From UMGS1071 sp045638545 (lineage in GTDB: Bacteria > Bacillota > Clostridia > Oscillospirales > Acutalibacteraceae), in NCBI GenBank assembly GCA_045638545.1, contig JAZUBL010000039.1:1-12884 (forward strand): 12,884 nt of DNA. The letters are read 5' to 3'. The stretch's first letter is position 1, and each line of letters starts with the position of its first letter. Position numbers and translations under genes: made by a program. Below the pieces are notes generated by a model. That model was not told the origin of the DNA and did not search any database. It was given only the letters and a program-made list of their open reading frames with translations. Of the stretch, positions 6,717 through 12,884 are shown piece by piece.

Positions 6717-7847
6717 TTGAAACTGGCATTTTACGGAAAACAGCTGGCCAAAATGGCGATGCAGAATCAATATATGCCTCGCCTGTATCAGAGAAATGTG
6801 AAGCAGAATCCGCAGATTCAGAAAGGTCTGTTCCTGTTTGCAGACAGCCACACCGACCCGGGCACCATGCCGTTCAGTATGCGCAAACTGTATGCTGTTC
6901 TCTCCAGAGACAGCCGCTACACAGTGAAAGCCTGCATTGCCAACTTTGATAAAATGGGCTACGGCTCCATGCTCCAGTGGATCAACCGCTTTATGGCGCT
7001 TTATGCAAAAGCTGAGTACGTTTTCATCTGCAATAACTTTCTGCCTGTTTCTGCCTGCGAGAAGCGCCCGGAAACAACTGTTGTGCAGCTGTGGCACTCC
7101 GGCGGCCTGATGAAAAAAGCCGGCTACGATACAGCCGATGACATTCCAAAATTCTACAAAGGTGACGTTTACAAAAACTATGATCTGGTCACTGTCAGCG
7201 CACCATGCTGCGTGCCTGTTTTTAACCAGTATATGCGCCAGCCGGAAGGCGTAGTCGTACCAACAGGCATCAGCCGCTCCGACTACTACTTCCAGAACCG
7301 CTGGAATGAACGAAACAGAGCGGAATTCTTCGCTGCTCATCCGGAAGCAGCAGGCAAAAAAGTCATTCTCTGGGCGCCAACTTTCCGCGGCAACGCAGCA
7401 ACACCTACCCTTTACGGCATGGATGCTATCCGCCGCCTGATGGAACAGACAGGTGATCGTTACCACTGGATCATCAAGCTGCATCCGCACCTGGAAGGCA
7501 AGGGAATGCACTCCAACTGTGACATTCCGTGCGAAAAACTCTTTGCCGCTGCCGATCTGCTGATCACCGATTACTCCTCCACCCTGTTCGATTATCTGGC
7601 TTATCAGAAGCCATTTGTGCTGTTTGCACCGGATCTGGAGGAGTTCCAGCAAACACGCGGTTTCTATGTGCCGTACGACAGCTTCCCGACCACTGTTGCG
7701 CAGAATGAAGCGGAACTGGAAGCAGCCATTGCCAATGAGCTTGCAAACCGTGACCCGACTGACCTTGCTGCCTGTTACGATTACCATATGACCAACTGCA
7801 AAGGCCGTGCAACTTACAACATTTTAAAACAATTAAATCTTCTGTAA
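6717..7847 (+). CDS. CDP-glycerol glycerophosphotransferase-family protein (TagB/TagF-like)
   Basis: 376 residues from TTG at 6717. That start is chosen because it follows a clear promoter (start point about 6677) and an AGGAG (6702-6706, spacing 10 nt), and because homology-like sequence begins right after it. The family transfers glycerol phosphate units from CDP-glycerol in teichoic-acid-like polymer synthesis at the inner face of the membrane. Seen family motifs: VVQLWHSGG with H127 (the QxWHG-type motif), ILWAPTFRG (217-225), IIKLHPHLEGK with H256, and DLLITDYSSTLFDYLAYQKPFVLF (starting D280), followed by the acidic FAPDLEEFQQTRGFY segment. The catalytic domain is nearly the whole protein; the long N-terminal extensions of some TagF proteins are absent. 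No other teichoic-acid gene is nearby, so the exact polymer is unknown. Single-gene unit. Confidence 0.9.
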   Translation: MKLAFYGKQLAKMAMQNQYMPRLYQRNVKQNPQIQKGLFLFADSHTDPGTMPFSMRKLYAVLSRDSRYTVKACIANFDKMGYGSMLQWINRFMALYAKAEYVFICNNFLPVSACEKRPETTVVQLWHSGGLMKKAGYDTADDIPKFYKGDVYKNYDLVTVSAPCCVPVFNQYMRQPEGVVVPTGISRSDYYFQNRWNERNRAEFFAAHPEAAGKKVILWAPTFRGNAATPTLYGMDAIRRLMEQTGDRYHWIIKLHPHLEGKGMHSNCDIPCEKLFAAADLLITDYSSTLFDYLAYQKPFVLFAPDLEEFQQTRGFYVPYDSFPTTVAQNEAELEAAIANELANRDPTDLAACYDYHMTNCKGRATYNILKQLNLL

Positions 7848-7850
7848 AAC

Positions 7851-7880
7851 AAAAAGAGCGGCATAAAACCGCTCTTTTTT
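7851..7880. terminator. Bidirectional intrinsic terminator
   Basis: Stem GAGCGG (7856-7861) with CCGCTC (7869-7874), 7-nt loop, flanked by A5 on the left and T6 on the right, so it functions on both strands. It separates the plus-strand glycerophosphotransferase gene from the minus-strand epimerase/ferredoxin operon. The TAA of the latter (7879-7881) overlaps the T-run. Confidence 0.92.
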
Positions 7881-8778
7881 ACTGCCCGTATTTTTCCGGG
7901 AACAGCTTTCGATGTTCTTTATTAATCGATGCAAAATATTTGATAAAGCATTTGTAAAAGCCTTTGCTGTCTTTTGTAATATACGGCTTAATTGGAGACG
8001 TATCTGCTTCAATTTCTTGAAAGTTATAATCGCCGTTAACTTTCCAACTCTGCAGAAAACCAATGTTGATCGCATCGGTCGGGCAGAAAAAGGAGCACCG
8101 CATACACATATCGCAGTGATGCTGAAACCGGATTTTTCCGTTCTTCTCGTAAATATTCTGCTGCGGGCAGGTGCGGATGCATTTGCCGCAGTTGGTGCAT
8201 TTTTTGCGGTCGACAGTGTAAAGGAACGAGTTTACATCACCGCCGATTTTCTGGATCCCTACAAAAAACGCCGCTGTGTCATAAATAAAGTTGCTTTTGA
8301 TTTTTGCGACCCTGCCATGGGCCAGGTTATAAAACATGATATCCATCAGCCGTTCATTCTGACGGAAAATCTGGCGGATAAAATCCCGCTCAAAGGCAAA
8401 GTGAATGTTGTACGGCATCACGTAGTGATATTCCCCTGCCAGCACAGCACCGAATTTCTTCATATGATGCAGCAGAATGCGGCTGGAAGCATTGTTCATC
8501 GCCAGGGTTTCACCGCTGTTTTTGTAGATGAAAAACTTCTGCCCTTTTTGAAACTGCAGCTGCTTTACATATTTCTCAAACGGCCGCGGCGCATTAAATC
8601 CGTAAATCGGATAAGAAAACCCGATCAGGTCATACTGTGCCGTATCCACCGGTTTTGTATCGTGCTGAATTTCGATCACGTCGACGGTGTCTCCCTGTGC
8701 TTCAAAGCGGTCTTTTACCTTGCCGCTCAGGTATCGTGTGTTGTAAGTACCGGTATAATAAATCAGTAAAACTTTCAT
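7879..8778 (-). CDS. EFR1-type flavodoxin-ferredoxin fusion protein (2x[4Fe-4S])
   Basis: 299 residues from ATG at 8778. Upstream in-frame codons (to 8994) are rejected because they lie inside the preceding gene. N-terminal flavodoxin-like domain (about 1-160) with the phosphate-loop region YYTGTYNTRYL (residues 7-17) and the YDLIGFSYPIYGFNAP strand-loop. C-terminal ferredoxin domain with two full CxxCxxCxxxCP motifs: C194, C197, C200, C204 and C222, C225, C228, C232, expected to hold two [4Fe-4S] clusters. The domain order matches the EFR1 family of anaerobic Firmicutes. Likely a cytoplasmic electron carrier between ferredoxin-type donors and a flavin acceptor; the partner is unknown. Start and upstream stop overlap as ATGA, so translation is coupled to the epimerase gene, which suggests a shared pathway. 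A good ribosome binding site is not seen, consistent with coupling. Confidence 0.92.
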   Translation of the reverse strand: MKVLLIYYTGTYNTRYLSGKVKDRFEAQGDTVDVIEIQHDTKPVDTAQYDLIGFSYPIYGFNAPRPFEKYVKQLQFQKGQKFFIYKNSGETLAMNNASSRILLHHMKKFGAVLAGEYHYVMPYNIHFAFERDFIRQIFRQNERLMDIMFYNLAHGRVAKIKSNFIYDTAAFFVGIQKIGGDVNSFLYTVDRKKCTNCGKCIRTCPQQNIYEKNGKIRFQHHCDMCMRCSFFCPTDAINIGFLQSWKVNGDYNFQEIEADTSPIKPYITKDSKGFYKCFIKYFASINKEHRKLFPEKYGQ

Positions 8779-9782
8779 AAGGTTACCATTCCGTTCTCTT
8801 CCAGGAATCGCACATGATCCTGCACAGTTTCTTTCAACGGGCGCGGGTTGTAGCCGAATTCCTCCACGGCTTTTCCAATCGGGAAGGCAGCATCGGCACC
8901 AAGAGACTTCAGCGAAGAAAGTGTATACAGCGGACGATGGCCTGTCAGTTTGGAGCCAAGATAAAGGAATGGCAAACCAACATAAGCTGTCCACAGCGGC
9001 AGTGTTTTCAGCATTTTCCGGCCGGTCATTTCTGCCACGTGGCCAAGTACTTCGTTAATTTTATCCGGCTGGTTGGCAAAGAGATAACTCTCGCCTTTCT
9101 TTGCGTTGGCGATAATCGCCGGCAGTACATCTGCCATATCGCGGATGTCAAAATCATTGTAGCCGCCGTCAATGGAAGCCGGCAGTTCTCCATTGATGAA
9201 GTCGATCATCACCTGCGTCATATGGGTATTGGAATAATCACCAGGACCAAGCACACCGGCAAGCAGAAGCAGGCTGGCGTTGAGATCATACTGCTTCACC
9301 GCATTCAGAACAACTGCATCAGCTGCAGACTTTGCTCTGCTGTAGCCTTTTCTTGCTTTCATCGGCTCCGGAATATAATTGCGCAGATCTTCGTCCAGCT
9401 TCAGCTCTTCCGGAAGTGCCTCTGTGGAAGAAATATGGAGAAACTGCTTTGTGTTGTATTTCAGTGCAGCACGCACCATATTTTTGGTGCCGTTTACTGT
9501 TACTTCAAATACTTCCTTTTCATCGCCCTCGCCGATGCTGATCTGTGCAGCGGTGTGGATCACCACAAAAGGACCTTCTCCCTGAAACAGCCGTTCCAAA
9601 TCTTCCTGGTTCCGCACATCACCGTAAACGATTTCCGGTTTATTACTGCCAAAAACGCGTTCTGCTTTTTCTTCGCTGCGGGCAAGACCGATCACACGGC
9701 AGCCTTCTGCCATCAGCTTTTTTGTCAGCACATTGCCAACGTAACCGGTACACCCCGTTACAATATATGTTGCCTGGTTCAT
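8775..9782 (-). CDS. NAD-dependent epimerase/dehydratase (extended SDR)
   Basis: 335 residues from ATG at 9782, with an AGAAGG-type site about 10 nt upstream; the open frame further upstream crosses the promoter and is not used. Extended short-chain dehydrogenase/reductase: dinucleotide-binding TGCTGYVG (Gly10, Gly13, Gly16) after the first beta strand, HTAAQ (76-80), catalytic Ser118/Ser119 in HISSTE, Tyr147 and Lys151 in YSRAK. Such enzymes oxidise, reduce or epimerise nucleotide sugars or act on steroid- or dihydroflavonol-like substrates. This protein lacks obvious nucleotide-sugar-specific features, so the substrate is open. A hydrophobic segment at about 262-280 (LPLWTAYVGLPFLYLG) could sit against the membrane. 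First gene of a two-gene operon; its TGA overlaps the ATG of the flavodoxin-ferredoxin gene, a pairing that hints at a redox-linked reaction. Confidence 0.9.
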   Translation of the reverse strand: MNQATYIVTGCTGYVGNVLTKKLMAEGCRVIGLARSEEKAERVFGSNKPEIVYGDVRNQEDLERLFQGEGPFVVIHTAAQISIGEGDEKEVFEVTVNGTKNMVRAALKYNTKQFLHISSTEALPEELKLDEDLRNYIPEPMKARKGYSRAKSAADAVVLNAVKQYDLNASLLLLAGVLGPGDYSNTHMTQVMIDFINGELPASIDGGYNDFDIRDMADVLPAIIANAKKGESYLFANQPDKINEVLGHVAEMTGRKMLKTLPLWTAYVGLPFLYLGSKLTGHRPLYTLSSLKSLGADAAFPIGKAVEEFGYNPRPLKETVQDHVRFLEENGMVTL

Positions 9783-9819
9783 ATCCCACGCCTTCTCTCT
9801 TATCAAATTTAACCGGCTT

Positions 9820-9848
9820 ATTATAGCACACTCCATACAAAAGCAAAA
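9820..9848 (-). promoter_or_regulatory. Extended -10 promoter of the epimerase/ferredoxin operon
   Basis: -10 TATAAT (9820-9825) preceded by TGC (extended -10). At the 17-bp position the -35 is TTTTGC (9843-9848), weak. The -35 region falls inside the foot and T-rich tail of the terminator of the upstream flavin reductase gene. Predicted start near 9813, leader about 31 nt. Confidence 0.65.
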
Positions 9849-9878
9849 GCCTGCTTCCATTTTTACAGAAGCAGGCTT
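9837..9878 (-). terminator. Intrinsic terminator of the flavin reductase gene
   Basis: Perfect 11-bp stem: AAGCCTGCTTC at 9847-9857 pairs with GAAGCAGGCTT at 9868-9878, loop of 10 nt. On the minus strand it is followed by a T-rich tail (9846-9837) interrupted by GC. It lies 26 nt past the flavin reductase stop. Confidence 0.85.
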
Positions 9879-9904
9879 CATGTTTTGCAGACAGGTTCCC
9901 GTGA

Positions 9905-10465
9905 TTATTTCAGCGCCTGACCTGCCTGGAATGCCATACCGATCTTCTCACCCATGGAAAGATATGCATAAGTAGAAGGATCGATCATCAGCGGACTGAG
10001 TTTTTCCAGATCCACTTTGCCGTCTTCCGAAAGGATCCCCTCTTCTGCGCTGACGTTTACGATCTCACCAACAAGACGGAATGCCGCTTCATCATAGCTG
10101 ACCAGTCTGCACTCCAGCGCCAGCGGCAGTTCGTCAATCAGCGGTGCGCCCACAAATTCACTTTTTGTGGTATGAAAGCCTGCGCGTTCCATCTTGTCCG
10201 GTACATCTCTGCCGGAAACAACACCGACATAATCGCAGGCCACCATATTTTCTGCATTGGCAAGGCTTACGGTAAAAGCGCCCTTCTTCAGAACATTGGC
10301 AATTGTCTGGTGCTTTGCGCTGACCGGCAGCACCGCCTGTCCGTTTTCGCAGATGCCGCTCCACACAACGTTCATTGCGTTTGGTGTACCGTCCTCATTA
10401 TAAGTTCCAATAATAAAAATCGGCTGCGGCGATACGATCATGCCTGCTTTGATTGATTTTTTCAC
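9905..10465 (-). CDS. Flavin reductase-like, FMN-binding split-barrel protein
   Basis: 186 residues from a GTG start at 10465, chosen because GGAG lies 8 nt upstream (10474-10477) and the promoter (10502-10530) is just beyond; the longer in-frame ORF to 10582 would begin upstream of the promoter. The sequence fits the flavin_reduct (PF01613) FMN-binding split barrel: PQPIFIIGTYNEDGTPNAMNVVWSG (14-38) is the characteristic first-strand and flavin-contact region, followed by KHQTIANVLKKGAFTVSLA. The C-terminal half has the typical ECRLVSYDEAAFRLVGEIVNV strands. Members reduce flavin or use bound FMN for reduction of small substrates. No partner oxygenase is nearby, and an anaerobe would use it for other electron transfer. 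Monocistronic. Confidence 0.92.
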   Translation of the reverse strand: MKKSIKAGMIVSPQPIFIIGTYNEDGTPNAMNVVWSGICENGQAVLPVSAKHQTIANVLKKGAFTVSLANAENMVACDYVGVVSGRDVPDKMERAGFHTTKSEFVGAPLIDELPLALECRLVSYDEAAFRLVGEIVNVSAEEGILSEDGKVDLEKLSPLMIDPSTYAYLSMGEKIGMAFQAGQALK

Positions 10466-10501
10466 AATAACCACTCCATCCTGTTGAAAAAATATATTTT
10501 T

Positions 10502-10530
10502 ATTATAGTCTGCACCCTCTTTTTTCGCAA
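10502..10530 (-). promoter_or_regulatory. Promoter of the flavin reductase gene
   Basis: -35 TTGCGA (10525-10530), 17-bp spacer, -10 TATAAT (10502-10507). Predicted start near 10495, leader about 30 nt. Back to back with the riboswitch promoter about 90 bp away. Confidence 0.78.
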
Positions 10531-10617
10531 GAAAGCCCCTGGAAAAACATTCATTTTTTATATAAAAGCAACTTTTCAGCAAAAAAGCAGAAAAACACCG
10601 TCTTTTTTTACAATTCC

Positions 10618-10646
10618 TTGACTTTTCTATTCTATTTGCGTATAAT
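10618..10646 (+). promoter_or_regulatory. Promoter of the lysine riboswitch/transporter unit
   Basis: -35 TTGACT (10618-10623), exactly 17-bp spacer, -10 TATAAT (10641-10646). Predicted start near 10653, which coincides with the first base of the riboswitch P1 stem. Confidence 0.88.
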
Positions 10647-10652
10647 CAAATG

Positions 10653-10815
10653 CAAAGCGTAGAGGTGCGGGAAGCATCAGTAACCGGAGAACAACGCGGA
10701 AACGTTCCGGTGAAAGGGCCACCGCCGAAATCCACTGGCAATTTCCGTTGCTTTTGGGTTGGTCCCTGGCAGAAGATGTCCCGGACTGTCACTTTAAGTG
10801 GAGAGCTACCGTTTG
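10653..10815 (+). promoter_or_regulatory. Lysine riboswitch (L-box) aptamer
   Basis: The conserved lysine-riboswitch blocks appear in order: AGAGGTGCGG (10661-10670), an AGTA turn, GTGAAAGG near 10710, GCCGAAA near 10725, CCTGGCAG near 10766, then GGACTGTC, a small CACTT/AAGTG hairpin and GGAGAGCTACC (about 10800-10810). The ends form P1, CAAAGCGTAG (10653-10662) with CTACCGTTTG (10806-10815), with a 2x2 internal mismatch. Family knowledge: lysine binding stabilises P1 and switches off downstream genes. A strong terminator follows (10835-10870), so control is by transcription attenuation. GCAG (10821-10824) can pair with CTGC (10834-10837), which would disturb the terminator's left arm. This is a weak candidate antiterminator, not proven. 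It controls the NhaC-family gene at 10904. Confidence 0.94.
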
Positions 10816-10834
10816 ATCATGCAGTTGCATTTTC

Positions 10835-10870
10835 TGCCGCGGGAGTTTTCCGCGGCATTTTTTATTTTTA
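10835..10870 (+). terminator. Riboswitch-controlled intrinsic terminator
   Basis: Stem TGCCGCGG (10835-10842) with CCGCGGCA (10850-10857), 7-nt loop, followed by T6-A-T5. It lies between the lysine aptamer and the transporter start, in the position of an attenuator expression platform. Confidence 0.92.
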
Positions 10871-10903
10871 CAGAAAGGATTTTTTAGAAAGGAAAACTGA
10901 ATA

Positions 10904-12622
10904 ATGAACAAGAAGTATTTGATTCCAAAAATCGCTGCGATTGTTCTGCTTCTGGCTGCGTTCGTTGTCTGTGCTATTGTAATGCCGGGCGAGCATTACC
11001 TGAAGTGCGGCGACTGTGACGGTACCGGTCTTGTGGATACACTGGCCTGCGGCCTTTGCAGCGGCAGCGGTGTTGGCACAGAACTTGCCTCCAGTGCGTA
11101 CTATAGTACGTTCCTGGCACTGGCACCACCGGTCATTGCGATCGTATTGGCTCTCATCACCAAGGAGGTTTACAGTTCCCTGTTTATCGGTATCGTTGCA
11201 GGTGCACTGCTGAACTCCAACTTCAATCCGATCGGCGCGCTTGACACCATCGTAAACGACGGCTTCATCTCCAACGTAGGTGACAGCTGGAACGCTGGTA
11301 TCCTGATCTTCCTGGTGCTGCTTGGCATCATGGTTGCGCTGGTTAACGCTGCAGGCGGCTCCGCTGCCTTTGGCCGCTGGGCAAAACGCCATGTTAAAAC
11401 ACAGCGCGGCGCACAGCTTGCCACTTTCGCCCTTGGTGTTCTCATCTTCATCGATGACTACTTCAACTGCCTGACTGTAGGTTCTGTTATGCGCCCTGTA
11501 TCTGACGCTAACAAAGTATCCCGCTCCAAGTTCGCTTACATCATCGACGCAACTGCTGCACCGATCTGTATGATCGCTCCGATCTCTTCCTGGGCTGCTG
11601 CTGTTACTTCTGTTGTAGGCGCTGAGAATGGTCTGACCTACTTTATCCGTGCAATCCCTTACAACTTCTACTCCCTGCTGACTATCATCATGGTAATCGG
11701 CCTGGCTGTAATGAAGATGGATTACGGTCCAATGCGTCGTCACCAGCTGAACGCGCTGAAGGGCGACCTGTTCTCCGACAAGTTCCGTGAGGACGAAGTA
11801 GAAGAAGAAGTATCTTCTAAGGGCCGCGTAGTCGATCTGATCCTGCCAATTCTCGTGCTCATCGGTTCCTGCATTGCAGGTATGCTGTACACAGGCGGCT
11901 TCTTCACACCAGACAGCGGCTGCTTCATGAACATTGCAGACGGCTTTGCAAACTCCGATGCTTCCCTGGGTCTCTCCTGGGGTGCACTGCTGGCAGTTGT
12001 ATTCACAATCATCTACCTGGTAGCTCGCAGAGTTATCTCCTTTAAGACTGCAATGGCCGCAATTCCAAAGGGCTTCTGCGCAATGGTTCCGGCGATCATC
12101 ATTCTGGTATTCGCATGGACACTGGGCGGCATGACCCGCGGTATGCTGGGTGCTGACCTGTTCGTTAAGCTGGCAATCGGCGGCGCTGCTGATTCTCTGG
12201 CAATGTTCCTGCCGGCTGTTATCTTCCTTATCGCATTTGGTCTGGCATTTGCTACCGGTACTTCCTGGGGCACATTCGGCATTCTTCTGCCGATCGTTAC
12301 CACCGTATTTGCAGGCGCAGGCGAAATCATGATCATTTCCATGTCCGCTTGTCTGGCTGGCGCAGTTTGCGGTGACCACTGCTCCCCAATCTCCGATACA
12401 ACCATCATGGCTTCCGCAGGTGCACAGTGCAACCACGTGAACCACGTTTCCACCCAGCTGCCATATGCCTTAACAGTAGCTGGCGTGTCGGTTGTTTCTT
12501 ACATTATCGCAGGCTTTATCCAGAACTGGTTCATCGTTCTGCCAATCTCCGTCGCAATGATGATTGGCACACTGATCGTACTCAAGCTTCTCACAAGCCG
12601 CGGTTCCAAAGCAATCCGCTAG
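10904..12622 (+). CDS. NhaC-family antiporter, predicted lysine transporter, with DnaJ-like Cys4 motif
   Basis: 572 residues; GAAAGGA lies 10 nt upstream (10887-10893). Polytopic membrane protein of the NhaC Na+/H+ antiporter family: LALAPPVIAIVLALITKEVYSSLFIG after residue 68, the DDYFNCLTVGSVMRPV and DATAAPICMIAPISSW blocks, and near the C-terminus GDHCSPISDTTIMASAGAQCNHVNHVSTQLPYA-type sequence. A lysine riboswitch in front points to lysine uptake, matching the LysW group predicted from comparative genomics. The substrate is inferred from regulation, not from residues. Odd feature: before the canonical domain there is an extra helix (about 9-27) and a loop (28-62) holding two CxxCxGxG units, C35-C38 and C49-C52, as in the DnaJ zinc-finger domain. 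With the basic N-terminus inside, this loop should face outward. Codon choice is strongly biased (TTC, ATC, CTG), suggesting high expression. lysW would be the symbol if the role is confirmed. Confidence 0.93.
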   Translation: MNKKYLIPKIAAIVLLLAAFVVCAIVMPGEHYLKCGDCDGTGLVDTLACGLCSGSGVGTELASSAYYSTFLALAPPVIAIVLALITKEVYSSLFIGIVAGALLNSNFNPIGALDTIVNDGFISNVGDSWNAGILIFLVLLGIMVALVNAAGGSAAFGRWAKRHVKTQRGAQLATFALGVLIFIDDYFNCLTVGSVMRPVSDANKVSRSKFAYIIDATAAPICMIAPISSWAAAVTSVVGAENGLTYFIRAIPYNFYSLLTIIMVIGLAVMKMDYGPMRRHQLNALKGDLFSDKFREDEVEEEVSSKGRVVDLILPILVLIGSCIAGMLYTGGFFTPDSGCFMNIADGFANSDASLGLSWGALLAVVFTIIYLVARRVISFKTAMAAIPKGFCAMVPAIIILVFAWTLGGMTRGMLGADLFVKLAIGGAADSLAMFLPAVIFLIAFGLAFATGTSWGTFGILLPIVTTVFAGAGEIMIISMSACLAGAVCGDHCSPISDTTIMASAGAQCNHVNHVSTQLPYALTVAGVSVVSYIIAGFIQNWFIVLPISVAMMIGTLIVLKLLTSRGSKAIR

Positions 12623-12624
12623 TC

Positions 12625-12639
12625 GAAGCAAGTTGCTTC
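12625..12639. repeat. Short perfect inverted repeat after the transporter stop
   Basis: GAAGCAA (12625-12631), one base, TTGCTTC (12633-12639), starting 2 nt after the TAG. No T-run follows, so it is not the terminator. It may stabilise the mRNA 3' end or be chance. Confidence 0.4.
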
Positions 12640-12663
12640 ACATCTTAAACCCAATATAAAAAG

Positions 12664-12692
12664 AGAGATCGGTTCTGCCGGTCTCTTTTTTT
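12664..12692 (+). terminator. Intrinsic terminator of the transporter gene
   Basis: Stem AGAGATCGG (12664-12672) with CCGGTCTCT (12678-12686), nine pairs including one T-G wobble, loop TTCTG, followed by T7 (12686-12692). Confidence 0.9.
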
Positions 12693-12756
12693 GTGCTAAA
12701 ATTACAAGGAAACAGCATCAAAATAGGTTGTGATTAATAAAGTAGACAAATCCGTC

Positions 12757-12785
12757 TTGTAATTGTAACTGTTTTGTGATAAAAT
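12757..12785 (+). promoter_or_regulatory. Candidate promoter toward the right edge
   Basis: -35 TTGTAA (12757-12762), 17-bp spacer, -10 TAAAAT (12780-12785) preceded by TGA (extended -10). Predicted start near 12792, reading into a run of inverted repeats. The gene it serves lies outside the window. Confidence 0.5.
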
Positions 12786-12794
12786 AAATACAAG

Positions 12795-12882
12795 TATTAT
12801 TCTGGCATATTTTGCCGGATAATAATGAAAATTTCATACGAGCCATCTATGCATGCTATGACAATATTCGTCACCATGCATA
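12795..12882 (+). other. Cluster of three inverted repeats, possible structured leader
   Basis: Three consecutive self-complementary elements directly after the candidate promoter: TATTAT (12795-12800) with ATAATA (12819-12824), extended inward by GGCA/TGCC-type pairing with a bulge; the 13-bp palindrome ATGAAAATTTCAT (12825-12837); and TATGCATG (12848-12855) with CATGCATA (12875-12882), plus inner TGAC (12859-12862) with GTCA (12870-12873). No coding gene is seen from 12623 to the window end. I recognise no riboswitch family. Confidence 0.5.
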
Positions 12883-12884
12883 AT

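Noticed and set aside
10466..10582. Longer flavin reductase starting at 10582
   Set aside because: It would start upstream of the promoter at 10502-10530, and the extra 39 residues do not resemble the family; GTG 10465 has a proper ribosome site.
10868..12445. 525-codon open frame on the minus strand opposite the NhaC-family gene
   Set aside because: The transporter frame has a promoter, riboswitch, ribosome binding site and family motifs. The antisense frame is Cys/Gln/His-rich, low in hydrophobic pattern, and arises from strong codon bias against TTA, CTA and TCA codons.

Overview
The window is about 12.9 kb of a low-to-mid-GC Gram-positive chromosome, most likely an anaerobic gut member of class Clostridia (Oscillospirales/Ruminococcaceae-like). 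This is inferred from the clear TTGACA/TATAAT-type promoters, the GGAGG-type ribosome binding sites, the lysine riboswitch, the low-redox gene content (flavodoxin/ferredoxin proteins) and the coexistence of GlnRS and GluRS. The species cannot be named from sequence alone. No insertion sequence, prophage, CRISPR array, tRNA or rRNA was seen.

Layout. (1) Positions 1-3988, minus strand: a probable three-gene operon, in transcription order a membrane-anchored VanY-like protein, gltX (GluRS) and glnS (GlnRS, cut by the window's left edge), with gaps of about 33 nt. The VanY-like protein has lost all four residues expected at its zinc site and catalytic base. (2) Positions 3989-4387: a 399-nt divergent intergenic region. 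It holds a minus-strand promoter and terminator that bracket a possible RNA of about 80 nt, a second possible operon promoter, and the promoter of the next plus-strand gene. (3) Positions 4388-5749, plus: a protein with two flavodoxin-like domains, ending in a bidirectional terminator shared with a convergent membrane-anchored alpha/beta hydrolase (5801-6547, minus). (4) Positions 6717-7847, plus: a CDP-glycerol glycerophosphotransferase-family protein that starts with TTG. It is divergent from the hydrolase and convergent with the next operon, again sharing a bidirectional terminator. (5) Positions 7879-9782, minus: a translationally coupled pair, an NAD-dependent epimerase/dehydratase followed by a flavodoxin plus 2x[4Fe-4S] ferredoxin fusion (EFR1 type). 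(6) Positions 9905-10465, minus: a flavin reductase-like protein as its own transcription unit. (7) Positions 10618-12692, plus: promoter, lysine riboswitch, terminator, then an NhaC-family transporter, probably lysine uptake (LysW-type). Its N-terminal loop carries an unexpected pair of DnaJ-type CxxCxGxG motifs. (8) Positions 12693-12884: a promoter-like element followed by three inverted repeats, with no gene inside the window.

Most units are short and independently promoted. The functional themes are translation (two synthetases), cell envelope (VanY-like, glycerophosphotransferase, anchored hydrolase), flavin/iron-sulfur redox (three proteins) and lysine-responsive transport. The most unusual points are the zinc-finger-like insert in the riboswitch-controlled transporter, the degenerate VanY protein leading a tRNA-synthetase operon, and the small-RNA-like unit at 4149-4263.
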